Shown piece after piece: positions 26,852-35,414 of a DNA stretch of 64,000 bases; positions within the stretch are counted from its first letter, which is position 1; each line of letters begins with the position of its first letter. The position numbers were made by a program, and so were the translations under genes. Origin of the DNA: Palsa-504 sp963705835 (lineage in GTDB: Bacteria > Actinomycetota > Actinomycetes > Streptosporangiales > Streptosporangiaceae); assembly GCA_963705835.1 (NCBI GenBank), contig CAVPLC010000111.1, positions 47,405 to 111,404 on the forward strand. Reading direction: 5' to 3'. A model generated the notes under the pieces. It saw nothing but the letters and a program-made list of their open reading frames with translations, ran no database searches and was not told the origin of the DNA.

Positions 26852-27979
26852 ATGATCGCTGCTGACGATTCGGGGACGGTTGGCGGGCTGGGGGAGTTCG
26901 GGCTGATCGCGGCGCTGTCGGCGTGGCTGCCTGCCGACCCGCGGGCGCTGGTCGGGATCGGCGACGACGCGGCCGTGCTGGCCGCGCCCGACGGCCGGGT
27001 GGTGGCCACCACCGATTTCCTGCTCGAGGGACGGCACTTCCGCCGGGACTGGTCAAGCGCGGGCGACGTCGGCGGCAAGGCCGCGGCCCGGAGCCTGGCC
27101 GATGTCGCGGCCATGGGCGCGGAGCCCACCGGGCTGCTTGTCGCGCTGGCCGTCCCGCCCGACCTGCCGGTCAGCTGGGCCCGGGAGCTCGCGGCCGGGC
27201 TCGCCGCCGAGTGCGCCCGGGCGGGCGCGAGCGTGATCGGCGGGGACACGGCGCGAGCCTCGTGCGTTCTGCTCGCCGTGACGGGCCTGGGTGACCTGGC
27301 CGGGCGGGCGCCGGTGCTGCGGTCGGGGGCGGCGCCGGGTGACGTGGTCGCGGTGGCCGGGCCGCTCGGGCACTCAGCGGCCGGGCTGGCCCTGCTGTCG
27401 GCAGGGCTTGGCGCGGAGCCTGCGGGGCCTGGCGCGGAGCCTGCGGGGCCTGGCGCGGGGCCCGTGGGGCCTGGCGCGGCCGGGCTCGCCTTCGAGGGGC
27501 CTTTGTTGGCGGGGCCCTTGGTGGCGGCGTACCGGCGGCCGGCGCCGCCGTATGACGCGGGTCCCGAGGCGGCGGGGCTGGGCGCCACGGCCATGATCGA
27601 CGTCAGCGACGGCCTGCTGGCCGACCTCGGGCACATCGCCGACGCGAGCGGTGTGCTCATCGACGTGGCATCGGAACGGGTTCGCCCGGGTGAGGGGCTG
27701 GTCGCGGCGGCCCGGGCCGTCGCCGGGGCTCAGGCCGCGGCCGGGGCTCACGCCGTCGCCGGGGCTCACGCCGTGGCCGGGGCTCAGGGCGGGGGTAAGG
27801 CGGAGGCGCTGCGGTGGGTGCTGACCGGGGGTGAGGACCACTCAATGGTGGCCGCGTTCCCGGCGGGCACGGTGCTGCCCGGCAGGTGGACGCTGATCGG
27901 CGAGGTGCGCGCGGGCCGGGGCGTACTGGTGGACGGCGAGGAGTGGGCCGGGCCGGGCGGCTGGGATCACTTCGCCTGA
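26852..27979 (+). CDS. thiL: Thiamine-monophosphate kinase
   Basis: The enzyme has 375 residues. It phosphorylates thiamine phosphate to thiamine diphosphate. GIGDDAAV, TTDFLLEGRHF, GGDTARA, DVSDGLLADLGHIA and LTGGEDH are the family motifs. Two repeat inserts lengthen it relative to the usual 310-330 residues: GAEPAGP-type repeats (about residues 186-208, 18-bp units) and AVAGAHA-type repeats (about 288-311, 18-bp units). Both fall in loops. ATG 26852 follows GGGGAGGGA. Confidence 0.94.
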   Translation: MIAADDSGTVGGLGEFGLIAALSAWLPADPRALVGIGDDAAVLAAPDGRVVATTDFLLEGRHFRRDWSSAGDVGGKAAARSLADVAAMGAEPTGLLVALAVPPDLPVSWARELAAGLAAECARAGASVIGGDTARASCVLLAVTGLGDLAGRAPVLRSGAAPGDVVAVAGPLGHSAAGLALLSAGLGAEPAGPGAEPAGPGAGPVGPGAAGLAFEGPLLAGPLVAAYRRPAPPYDAGPEAAGLGATAMIDVSDGLLADLGHIADASGVLIDVASERVRPGEGLVAAARAVAGAQAAAGAHAVAGAHAVAGAQGGGKAEALRWVLTGGEDHSMVAAFPAGTVLPGRWTLIGEVRAGRGVLVDGEEWAGPGGWDHFA

Positions 27980-28034
27980 ACGCTAAGTGTCCGGTTATGC
28001 CGCAACTTCACGTGGAGCCATTCCGGGCACCGAC

Positions 28035-28087
28035 CATGATCATGAGCAGTTTTGGGCAATAGTTACCCATTTCGGTACATGATCATG
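28035..28087. repeat. CATGATCATG-ended hairpin between thiL and rpmB
   Basis: CATGATCATG occurs at 28035-28044 and 28078-28087; the sequence between partly pairs (GTTTTGGG against CCCATTTC). It lies between the 3' ends of convergent thiL and rpmB. It resembles the element at 232-331 in core sequence, spacing (about 43 bp) and position. No other gene is seen in the 161-bp gap. Confidence 0.6.
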
Positions 28088-28140
28088 AAACAGTGCCGAT
28101 CTGGGGGGGCTTGGCGGCGCGGGCCAGGGGGCCGACGCAC

Positions 28141-28326
28141 CTAGCGGGTGATCCGGCCGGCCTTGATGCAGGAGGTGCAGACGTAGAGGCGCTTGGGCGT
28201 GCCGCCGACCATGGCGCGGACACGCTGGACGTTCGGGTTCCAGCGGCGGCGGGTACGGCGGTGCGAGTGCGATACGTTGTTGCCGAAGCCCGGCCCCTTG
28301 CCGCATACGTCGCAGACGGAAGCCAC
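28141..28326 (-). CDS. rpmB: Ribosomal protein bL28, zinc-binding form
   Basis: The protein has 61 residues: ASVCDVCGKGPGFGNNVSHSH, RRTRRRWNPN, and YVCTSCIKAGRITR. Two CxxC pairs (CDVC and CTSC) are kept, so this is the zinc-containing (C+) paralog. Actinobacteria usually also carry a zinc-free copy induced under zinc limitation. GTG 28326 is chosen by family length with GGAGC just upstream. Divergent from recG. Confidence 0.96.
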   Translation of the reverse strand: MASVCDVCGKGPGFGNNVSHSHRRTRRRWNPNVQRVRAMVGGTPKRLYVCTSCIKAGRITR

Positions 28327-28440
28327 GGTTTGCTCCATTAGTGAAGGTGACGGGTCTTTGGGCCAGGTCCGGCTCCGGATCTGGCAGCCGTCGAAGCCTA
28401 CCCGATGTCCAGGCTCCGCGCGAACCGGGCGCCGCGACTC

Positions 28441-28597
28441 TGAGCGAAGCGAAGTGCGGGGGGTCCCAGGGGGGTCGTCCCCCCGTGGCCAGTCTGAGCG
28501 AAGCGAAGTGCGGGGGGTCCCAGGGGGGTCGCCCCCCGTGGCCAGTCTGAGCGAAGCGAAGTGCGGGGGTCCCAGGGGGTCGTCCCCTCTTAGCCAG
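28441..28597 (+). repeat. Three tandem 50-54-bp GC-rich hairpin repeats upstream of recG
   Basis: Units begin TGAGCGAAGCGAAGTGCGG at 28441, 28495 and 28548. The first contains GGGGGGTCGTCCCCCCG, a perfect inverted repeat; the other two are slightly degraded. They occupy most of the 279-bp rpmB-recG gap, leaving only 28327-28440 for the divergent promoters. Confidence 0.88.
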
Positions 28598-28605
28598 CCC
28601 TGTCG

Positions 28606-30885
28606 GTGGGCGCTTCTATGCTGCTGGATGTGACCACGCTCAGCGAATCGCTGACCCGGGTGCTCGGGCCCAAGACGGGCAAGACGCTCGAGGACGTCTT
28701 CGGCCTGCGCACGGTCGCCGACCTGGTGCGGCACTATCCCCGGCGGTACTACACGCGCGGCGAGCTGACCGACCTGTCCTCGCTGCGTGACGGAGACCAC
28801 GTCACCGTGCTGGCCCGGGTCGTGTCGGTGGCCGATCATCCGCTGCCCTCGCTGCCGGGCAAGGGGCGTCGCAGCCGGACCGAGGTGATCGTCACCGACG
28901 ACCGCGCCAAGCTGGTCCTGACGTTCTTCTCCAATTCCGGGCGGCGGCCGCGCTACCTGTACGCGCTCGTGCCCGGCATGATCGGCATGTTCGCGGGCAC
29001 CGTGTCCAGCTTCCGCGGGCGCCGCCAGCTCGTCCACCCCGAGTGCGAGATGCTGCCCGGGGCGCCGCCCAACGCCGACCTGACGCCCGAGCTGGCCGCC
29101 GAGTTCGCCACCGAGCTGATCCCGGTGTACCCGGCGAGCGCCAGGTGCCCGTCCTGGAAGATCGCCAAGTCGGTCCAGACCGTGCTCGAGACGCTGGACG
29201 TGGGCTCGGACCCGCTGCCCGCCGAGGTCAGGGAACGGTACGGGCTGGCCGGGCGGGCCGAGGCGATCCGCGCCATTCACCGGCCGCTCGATACGGCGGA
29301 CCGGGACCGGGCTCGGGATCGGCTCAAGTGGGACGAGGCATTCATGCTGCAGGCCGCGCTGGCCCAGCGGCGCCTGGCCGCGGCGGCCATGCCGGCCATG
29401 CCGCGGCCGCACGTGGACGGCGGCATCGCCGACGAGTTCGACGCGCAGCTGCCGTTCACGCTCACCAACGGCCAGGTCGCGGTGGGCGAGACCATCGCCA
29501 ACGACCTGGCCTGCGCCTACCCGATGCACCGGCTGCTGCAGGGCGAGGTCGGCTCGGGCAAGACGGTGATCGCGATCCGGGCCATGCTCCAGGTGGTCGA
29601 CGCGGGCGGCCAGGCCGCCCTGCTGGCCCCGACCGAGGTGCTGGCCCAGCAGCACTACCGCTCCGTCACCGACATGCTCGGCCCGCTGGCCCAGCGCGGG
29701 CAGCTCGGCGCGGCCGAACACGCCACCGGCGTCGCGCTGCTCACCGGGTCGGTCGGGGCCGCGGCGCGGCGGTCGGCGCTGTCCGACGTGTTCACCGGTG
29801 ACGCGGGGATCGTCATCGGGACGCACGCGCTGCTCGAGGAGCAGGTCCAGTTCGCCGATCTCGGCCTGGTGGTCATCGACGAGCAGCACCGGTTCGGCGT
29901 GGAGCAGCGGGACGCGCTGCGCGCCAAGGCGGCGGATAACCGGCCGCACGTCCTGGTCATGACGGCGACGCCGATCCCGAGGACGGTCGCCATGACCGTC
30001 TACGGCGACCTGGAGACCTCGACGCTGACCGAGTTGCCCGCGGGGCGTTCGGTCATTGCCACGCACGTGGTGCCCGCGGCCGACAAGCCTCACTTCCTCG
30101 AGCGGGCCTGGGAACGGGTCAGGGAGGAGGTCGGCCGGGGCCAGCAGGCCTACGTGGTCTGCCCGCGGATCGGCGACGGCCCGGATCCCGACGACGCCCA
30201 GTACCCCGACGAGGACGACTTCGCCGACGTGGACATGACGGGCGGCATCCCGCGCGGGGTGGTCCTGGGCCGGCGCCAGCCGCTGTCGGTGCTCGACGTG
30301 GCGGGCACGCTGGACGCGGGCCCGCTGGCCGGGATGCGGCTGGGCATCCTGCACGGCCGGCTGCACCCGGAGGAGAAGGACCGGGTGATGCGCGAGTTCA
30401 CCGCGGGCGAGATCGACGTCCTGGTGGCCACCACCGTCATCGAGGTCGGGGTCGACGTGCCGAACGCGACCGTGATGGTCATTATGGACGCCGAGCGGTT
30501 CGGGGTGTCGCAGCTGCACCAGCTGCGCGGCCGGGTCGGCCGCGGCAGCGCGCCCGGGCTGTGCCTGCTGGTCACCGAGGCGCCGCCGGGCAGCCCGTCG
30601 CGGGAGCGGCTCGACGCGGTGGCCGCCACCCTGGACGGGTTCAAGCTGTCCCGGCTGGACCTCGAGCAGCGCAAGGAGGGAGACGTGCTCGGCGCGGCGC
30701 AGGCCGGGCGCCAGTCCAGCCTGCGGCTGCTCCGACTGCTCGCCGACGAGGACCTCATCGGGCAGGCCCGGCAGGAAGCCACCACGGTCGTCTCGGCCGA
30801 CCCGAGCCTGGCCCACCACCCCGCGCTGCGCGCGGCCATCGAGGAGCTGTTCGGCGTCCAGGCGGAGTACCTGGACAAGACCTGA
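28606..30885 (+). CDS. recG: ATP-dependent DNA helicase RecG
   Basis: The protein has 759 residues. An N-terminal wedge/OB region (YPRRYYTRGELTDLSSL, VTVLARVVSV) is followed by SF2 helicase domains with GEVGSGKTVIA (Walker A), LAPTEVLAQQHY, VIDEQHRFGVEQR (DEQH box), VMTATPIPRT and LRGRVGRG (motif VI). It remodels stalled forks and R-loops. GTG 28606 or ATG 28618 could start translation; neither has a clear ribosome site. First gene of the run to mutM; rsmD starts 17 bp after its stop. Confidence 0.96.
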   Translation: MGASMLLDVTTLSESLTRVLGPKTGKTLEDVFGLRTVADLVRHYPRRYYTRGELTDLSSLRDGDHVTVLARVVSVADHPLPSLPGKGRRSRTEVIVTDDRAKLVLTFFSNSGRRPRYLYALVPGMIGMFAGTVSSFRGRRQLVHPECEMLPGAPPNADLTPELAAEFATELIPVYPASARCPSWKIAKSVQTVLETLDVGSDPLPAEVRERYGLAGRAEAIRAIHRPLDTADRDRARDRLKWDEAFMLQAALAQRRLAAAAMPAMPRPHVDGGIADEFDAQLPFTLTNGQVAVGETIANDLACAYPMHRLLQGEVGSGKTVIAIRAMLQVVDAGGQAALLAPTEVLAQQHYRSVTDMLGPLAQRGQLGAAEHATGVALLTGSVGAAARRSALSDVFTGDAGIVIGTHALLEEQVQFADLGLVVIDEQHRFGVEQRDALRAKAADNRPHVLVMTATPIPRTVAMTVYGDLETSTLTELPAGRSVIATHVVPAADKPHFLERAWERVREEVGRGQQAYVVCPRIGDGPDPDDAQYPDEDDFADVDMTGGIPRGVVLGRRQPLSVLDVAGTLDAGPLAGMRLGILHGRLHPEEKDRVMREFTAGEIDVLVATTVIEVGVDVPNATVMVIMDAERFGVSQLHQLRGRVGRGSAPGLCLLVTEAPPGSPSRERLDAVAATLDGFKLSRLDLEQRKEGDVLGAAQAGRQSSLRLLRLLADEDLIGQARQEATTVVSADPSLAHHPALRAAIEELFGVQAEYLDKT

Positions 30886-30902
30886 CCGTGCACACTTGAG
30901 AG

Positions 30903-31550
30903 GTGGCACGGGTCATCGCCGGGGAGGCGGGCGGGCGGCGGCTGGCCGTCCCGGCCGGGCGGGACACCCGGCCGACCAGCGACCGCGCCAGGGAGGGGCT
31001 GTTCGCCACGGTGACCTCGATGGTGGGGTCGCTGGCCGGGGCGCGGGTGCTTGACCTGTACGCCGGATCGGGCGCGGTCGGCCTCGAGGCCCTTTCCCGG
31101 GGCGCCGGGCACGTGCTGCTGGTGGAGGCCGGGACCCGGGCGAGCCGCGTCATCCGGGAGAACATCGCGGCGATCGGCCTGCCCGGCGCCGAGGTGATCA
31201 CGGACCGGGTCGAGCGGGTGCTCGCCCGCGGCCCGGCACCCGACGGCGGCCGGTATGACATCGTGTTCGCGGACCCGCCGTACGCGCTGGCCGACCGGGA
31301 GGTCTCCGCGGTGCTTTCGCTGCTGGCCCGTGGGGACGACCCTGCTGGCCTTGCCGCCTGCGGCGGCGGGCCCAGACCCCCCCGCGAGGGCATGGCCGGG
31401 CAGGCCTGGCTGGCGCCGGGGGGGCTGGTGATCGTCGAGCGCGCCACCCGGTCCGGGCCGGTGCGCTGGCCTGATGGCTTCGTAGCGGACCGGGCGCGGC
31501 GGTACGGCGAGGCGACTTTCTGGTACGGTCTGCGCCCAGGGACCCCCTGA
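30903..31550 (+). CDS. rsmD: 16S rRNA (guanine(966)-N(2))-methyltransferase
   Basis: The protein has 215 residues. ARVIAGEAGGRRLAVP and TRPTSDRAREGLFATV at the N-terminus, SAM motif VLDLYAGSGAVGLEALSRGA, and catalytic ADPPYAL are characteristic. An extra loop of about 25 residues after AVLSLLARGDD (LAACGGGPRPPREG) is encoded by DNA resembling the dispersed GC-rich hairpin repeat in reverse orientation (about 31332-31397). The loop keeps the frame. coaD follows after 21 bp. Confidence 0.94.
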   Translation: MARVIAGEAGGRRLAVPAGRDTRPTSDRAREGLFATVTSMVGSLAGARVLDLYAGSGAVGLEALSRGAGHVLLVEAGTRASRVIRENIAAIGLPGAEVITDRVERVLARGPAPDGGRYDIVFADPPYALADREVSAVLSLLARGDDPAGLAACGGGPRPPREGMAGQAWLAPGGLVIVERATRSGPVRWPDGFVADRARRYGEATFWYGLRPGTP

Positions 31551-31571
31551 AAGAGAAAGGGTTGGCATCGC

Positions 31572-32051
31572 GTGCGACGCGTCGTCTGTCCGGGGTCATT
31601 CGATCCCGTCACCAACGGTCACCTCGACATCATCAGCCGCGCGGCCGGACTGTACGACGAGGTCATCGTCGCCGTGCTGATCAACGTGACCAAGCACAGC
31701 CTGTTCACGGTGGACGAGCGGGTCGAGATGCTGCGCGAGGTGACGGCCGGCTACGGCAACGTCAGGATCGACCGGTTCCACGGCCTGCTGGTGGACTTCT
31801 GCGCCCACAACGGCATCTCCGCGGTCGTCAAGGGGCTGCGGGCCGTCAGCGACTTCGAGTACGAGATGCAGATGGCGCAGATGAACTACCGGATGGCCAA
31901 GGTCGAGACGCTGTTCATGACGACCAACCCGCTGTACTCCTTCCTGCGTTCCAGCCTGGTCAAGGAGGTCGCGAGGTACGGCGGGGACGTCAGCGGGCTG
32001 GTGCCCGAGCCGGTGCTGTCCCGGTTGCGGGACCGCCTGGCCGCGGAGTGA
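31572..32051 (+). CDS. coaD: Pantetheine-phosphate adenylyltransferase
   Basis: The enzyme has 159 residues and performs the fourth step of coenzyme A synthesis. PGSFDPVTNGHLDII holds the nucleotidyltransferase TxGH motif; VVKGLRAVSDFEYEMQMAQMN and NPLYSFLRSSLVKEVA match the family. GTG 31572 gives the expected RRVVCPGSFDP start. Pairing with rsmD is widespread in bacteria. Confidence 0.96.
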   Translation: MRRVVCPGSFDPVTNGHLDIISRAAGLYDEVIVAVLINVTKHSLFTVDERVEMLREVTAGYGNVRIDRFHGLLVDFCAHNGISAVVKGLRAVSDFEYEMQMAQMNYRMAKVETLFMTTNPLYSFLRSSLVKEVARYGGDVSGLVPEPVLSRLRDRLAAE

Positions 32052-32144
32052 CCCGGGCCTCGCGAGGCGGTCAAGTTGGGATTACCGCGCGCCGCCGGTA
32101 GGCTAGGCGCTCGGTTCCCCATCGCTATTCACGAGTACACTATT

Positions 32145-32822
32145 ATGCCCAACACACATACCAACGCACCTCGCGGCGCGCTTGTCTTCGACATGCGCTC
32201 GCTCAGCCGCCAGGCGGGTTCCGCGCGGGAGCGTAAGCTGACCGTGCCCGCGCCCGAAGACCTGCGCCTTGAGCTGGTCGGCGTACCCGTCGGGGCCGAC
32301 GTCGAGATGGACCTGCGGTTCGAGGCCGTCAGTGAGGGCGTCCTCGTCACCGGGTCCGCGACCGCGCCGGTGGCCGGCGAGTGCGCCCGCTGCCTGGCCC
32401 CGCTGACCAGCACGGTGACGGCCAGCTTTACCGAGTTGTACCTGTATCCCGACGAGCGCCCGCGGGGATCCCGCGAGGCGCACGACGGCCGCCGGGGACA
32501 TGACAAGCACGACAAGCACGATTGGCATGACGAGCAGAGCGAGCAGGTCGACGACGAGGAGCGTTACCTCGACGGCGACCTGCTCGACCTGGAGCCGGCC
32601 TTCCGTGACGCGGTGGTCCTCGCGCTGCCGATGTCACCGCTGTGCCGGGACGACTGCCCCGGGCTGTGCGTCGAGTGCGGTGTGCCGCTGGCCGACGCGG
32701 GCCCGGCCCACCGGCACGACGACGCGCCGGACCCGAGGTGGGCCGCCCTGAAGCAGCTTGACGGCCAGACAACGACACAACCGGGCCGGCGCGCCGGCGC
32801 CATCGACCTACAGGAGGGCTGA
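32145..32822 (+). CDS. DUF177 (YceD) family protein
   Basis: The protein has 225 residues. GECARCLAPL and the C-terminal CRDDCPGLCVECGVPL give a Cys-rich, probably metal-binding core. DUF177 proteins precede rpmF in most bacteria and are linked to 23S rRNA processing or ribosome assembly (in plants and E. coli); the exact role is not settled. A His/Asp/Lys repeat (HDKHDKHDWHD, 12-bp DNA units, about 32500-32535) sits in a middle loop. ATG 32145 has no ribosome site; a TACACT hexamer ends 3 bp upstream, so the message may be leaderless. Confidence 0.88.
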   Translation: MPNTHTNAPRGALVFDMRSLSRQAGSARERKLTVPAPEDLRLELVGVPVGADVEMDLRFEAVSEGVLVTGSATAPVAGECARCLAPLTSTVTASFTELYLYPDERPRGSREAHDGRRGHDKHDKHDWHDEQSEQVDDEERYLDGDLLDLEPAFRDAVVLALPMSPLCRDDCPGLCVECGVPLADAGPAHRHDDAPDPRWAALKQLDGQTTTQPGRRAGAIDLQEG

Positions 32823-32823
32823 C

Positions 32824-33000
32824 GTGGCGGTTCCCAAGCGGAGGATGTCCCGCAGCAACACCCGATCACGACGCTCGAACTGGAAGACCACCGCGCCGGC
32901 GCTGATGAGCTGCCCGCAGTGCCACGAGCCCAAGCTGCCGCACGTGGCCTGCCCGACGTGCGGCACGTACCGGCGGCGCCAGGTCATCAACCCGTCCTGA
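32824..33000 (+). CDS. rpmF: Ribosomal protein bL32
   Basis: The protein has 58 residues: AVPKRRMSRSNTRSRRSNWK, then CPQC and CPTC pairs forming a zinc ribbon, so this is the zinc-binding form. GTG 32824 begins one base after the DUF177 stop, and the two are expected to be translated together. rnc follows within 10 bp. Confidence 0.97.
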   Translation: MAVPKRRMSRSNTRSRRSNWKTTAPALMSCPQCHEPKLPHVACPTCGTYRRRQVINPS

Positions 33001-33010
33001 GGGGGACGCG

Positions 33011-33748
33011 GTGAGTGCCGTGAGCCAGCCCTGGGACGCCGGCAACGCCGGAAGGGATCCCGCCGAGCTGCGGCATGCGCTCGGCGTGCCCATCATGCCC
33101 ATGTCGCTCGAGCGCGCGCTCACCCACCGCTCCTACGCGTACGAGAACGACAACCCGCCCACCAACGAGCGGCTGGAGTTCCTCGGCGACTCGGTCCTCG
33201 GGCTGGTCGTGACGGACACGCTGTTCCGCTCCTACCCGAGCATGCCCGAGGGTCAGCTGGCCAAGCTCCGCGCGGCCGTGGTCCAGATGCGTGCCCTGGC
33301 CGAGGTGGCCCGCGGCCTGAGCCTGGGTTCCTACATCAGGCTCGGCCGGGGCGAGGAGGTCACCGGCGGCCGGAACAAGTCATCGATCCTGGCCGACACG
33401 CTGGAGGCGGTCATCGGCGCGGTGTACATCGACTGCGGCCTGGCCGAGGCCAGCGCGCTGGTGCACCGGCTGTTCGACCCGGTGATCGACAGGTCCGCCC
33501 GGCTGGGCGCCGGCCTGGACTGGAAGACCTCGCTGCAGGAACTGACCGCCGCCCGGATGCTGGGCGTTCCCGACTATCAGGTCGAGGAGAGCGGACCGGA
33601 TCACCAGAAGTCGTTCCGGGCCGTGGTGCGCGTCGGCGGGCGGGTCCTGGGCTCCGGCGAGGGCCGCTCCAAGAAAGAGGCCGAACAGCACGCGGCCGAG
33701 GCGGCCTGGACCACCCTCAACGCGGAATCGAGCGGCCCAGATAAGTGA
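33011..33748 (+). CDS. rnc: Ribonuclease III
   Basis: The enzyme has 245 residues. Catalytic signature NERLEFLGDSVLGLVV and second acidic site SILADTLEAVIGAVYIDCG, then a C-terminal double-stranded RNA-binding domain (DWKTSLQELTAA, SGEGRSKKEAEQHAAEAAW). It processes rRNA precursors and cleaves structured mRNA. GTG 33011 follows GGGGGA. Confidence 0.97.
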   Translation: MSAVSQPWDAGNAGRDPAELRHALGVPIMPMSLERALTHRSYAYENDNPPTNERLEFLGDSVLGLVVTDTLFRSYPSMPEGQLAKLRAAVVQMRALAEVARGLSLGSYIRLGRGEEVTGGRNKSSILADTLEAVIGAVYIDCGLAEASALVHRLFDPVIDRSARLGAGLDWKTSLQELTAARMLGVPDYQVEESGPDHQKSFRAVVRVGGRVLGSGEGRSKKEAEQHAAEAAWTTLNAESSGPDK

Positions 33749-33861
33749 TGGGTCCCCTCGCGAGCCAAAGGGCCGCGGCGGCGACTGGACTGAGGAGCGA
33801 GGAACGAGCGACGAGGGAAGGAGCCGCCTTAAAAGCGGCCCGGAGGCGAGCGAGGAAAACA
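33749..33861 (+). repeat. Repeat-like spacer between rnc and mutM
   Basis: Purine-rich spacer with GAGCGAGGAACGAGCGACGAG and a second AGCGAGGAA copy, plus a GCCGC-CTTAAAA-GCGGC hairpin (33823-33839). Its composition is unlike either neighbour. The second AGCGAGGAA also serves as the mutM ribosome site. Confidence 0.45.
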
Positions 33862-34713
33862 CTGCCGGAACTACCTGAGGTCGAGACGGTCAGGCGCGGG
33901 CTCGAGCGCCATGTGGTGGGGCGGACCATCGAGGACGTGCGGGTCCTGCACCCGCGGGCGGTGCGCAGGCACCTGGCGGGGGCCAAGGAGTTCTCCGCGG
34001 CGCTGGCCGGGCGCAGCCTGGACAGTGCCCTGCGGCGGGGCAAGTACCTGTGGATGTCGGTCGGCGAGGACGCGCTCCTGGCCCACCTGGGCATGAGCGG
34101 GCAACTGCTGGTCGGCGAGCCGGACCGGCCGGTCTCACCGCACGTCCGGATCTGGTTCACCTTCTCCGATGAAGGGCCTGACCTGCGCTTTACTGACCAG
34201 CGGACGTTCGGGCACATGTGCGTGGTGCGGGACGGCGCCGAGCTTCCCGCGCCGATCGCGCACATCGCGCCCGACCCGTTCGAGCCGGCCTTCGATCCCG
34301 ACGCCCTGGCCCGGAAGATGCGCCGCCGCCACACCGGGGTCAAGCGCGCCCTGCTCGACCAGTCGATGATCAGCGGCGTCGGCAACATCTACGCCGACGA
34401 GGCGCTGTGGCGGGCCGGCCTGCACTGGGCCCGGCCCACCGAGACCCTGAACGGCCCGGAGATCAGCAGGCTGCTCGCGGCCGTCCGCGAGGTCCTCGGC
34501 GAGGCGCTGGAGGCCGGCGGGACCACGTTCGACAGCCTGTACGTCAACGTCAACGGGGAGAGCGGCTACTTCGAGCGATCACTGGCGGTGTACGGCCGGG
34601 AGGGCCTGCCGTGCCGCAAATGCGGCACGCCGGTCAGGCGCGACCCCTTCATGAACCGGTCGGCCTACAGCTGCCCCCGCTGCCAGCCCCGGCCGCGCCG
34701 CGCCCACTGGTGA
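33862..34713 (+). CDS. mutM: Formamidopyrimidine-DNA glycosylase, apparent CTG start
   Basis: The protein has 283 residues and removes 8-oxoguanine. Catalysis needs Pro at position 2 followed by E: here the start would read xPELPEVETVRRGL. The codon before that Pro is CTG (33862-33864), with GAGGAA 8 bp upstream. The frame is open further upstream to 33745, but any start there would bury the catalytic proline. Other motifs: GKYLW, LGMSGQ, DQSMISGVGNIYADE, and a C-terminal zinc finger (CRKCG, CPRC). Hence either a rare CTG initiator or a base error for GTG, TTG or ATG. Confidence 0.92.
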   Translation: MPELPEVETVRRGLERHVVGRTIEDVRVLHPRAVRRHLAGAKEFSAALAGRSLDSALRRGKYLWMSVGEDALLAHLGMSGQLLVGEPDRPVSPHVRIWFTFSDEGPDLRFTDQRTFGHMCVVRDGAELPAPIAHIAPDPFEPAFDPDALARKMRRRHTGVKRALLDQSMISGVGNIYADEALWRAGLHWARPTETLNGPEISRLLAAVREVLGEALEAGGTTFDSLYVNVNGESGYFERSLAVYGREGLPCRKCGTPVRRDPFMNRSAYSCPRCQPRPRRAHW

Positions 34714-34882
34714 GCCGCGCCCGGGTAGTCACATCGTTCCCGCAGGTAACGGGGGGCGGGCGTTTGCGGGCACCGTGGTCGGGGTAAAACGGTTCGTTCA
34801 GGATGATAGGGTATGTAACCGGCCCCGAAAGGGTGCTCAACTTGACCAGGAAACGCCTGGGTGGGAAACTAGGACTCGTTGA

Positions 34883-34911
34883 TTGCGCGCGCGAGTCCGC
34901 GTGTGTTAAGT
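34883..34911 (+). promoter_or_regulatory. Putative promoter for the small coiled-coil gene
   Basis: TTGCGC (34883-34888) and TTAAGT (34906-34911) are 17 bp apart, 41 bp before the ATG of the next gene. The rest of the 239-bp mutM-to-34953 gap shows no ORF. Confidence 0.4.
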
Positions 34912-34952
34912 ATGTGCCCACTCTGGTCACTCAGCGTGGAGGACCTTTAGCA

Positions 34953-35144
34953 ATGGCGAAGGCTCTATTCGGCCACGTCGGCGGTCCCGACCCCCGCATG
35001 GTTTCCGAGATGCGCCGCCTTCAGCAGCGAGTACGGGACCTGGAAGCCGAGCTTGTGCGGCTCCAGGAAGAGAACGACTCGCTTGCGGTAGAGGCAGCAC
35101 ACGAGGACATGCTGGTTCCGGATCGCGAGCCTGCGCTCGCCTGA
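34953..35144 (+). CDS. Small actinobacterial coiled-coil protein
   Basis: The protein has 63 residues: MAKALFGHVGGPDPRM followed by a charged heptad region MRRLQQRVRDLEAELVRLQEENDSL (residues 22-46). It resembles a short conserved hypothetical of actinobacteria with a MAKALxGxVGG start; I know no function. ATG 34953 follows GGAGGACC. It has its own likely promoter and a strong terminator downstream, so it is a single-gene unit and probably well expressed. Confidence 0.8.
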   Translation: MAKALFGHVGGPDPRMVSEMRRLQQRVRDLEAELVRLQEENDSLAVEAAHEDMLVPDREPALA

Positions 35145-35199
35145 CGAGCACGGGCGGGACGAGGCAGACGGCAAGGCGAAAGCAGACACAGACGAACCA

Positions 35200-35231
35200 G
35201 GGGCGCCTATGGCGGCGCCCCTCTTCGTTGT
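35200..35231 (+). terminator. Hairpin terminator after the small coiled-coil gene
   Basis: GGGGCGCC (35200-35207) and GGCGCCCC (35214-35221) form an 8-bp stem with a 6-base loop, followed by TCTTCGTTGT. This separates the 34953-35144 gene from smc. Confidence 0.75.
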
Positions 35232-35414
35232 ATATCTCCTCGTGATACGCCACTCGTCCCGCGATGCTGGCTTAGGGGGCGATCTGTTCACCGAATGGCC
35301 CGGGGCGCTTCCGCGCTGCCTGCGCGCATTTCGGCACGCGCGCACACGCTGCGGTTACCCGTTCCGCGTGGCCGGGGGCGGTAGTGTGCGGGGAGCAGGG
35401 AGGAGGGGCGGCGC

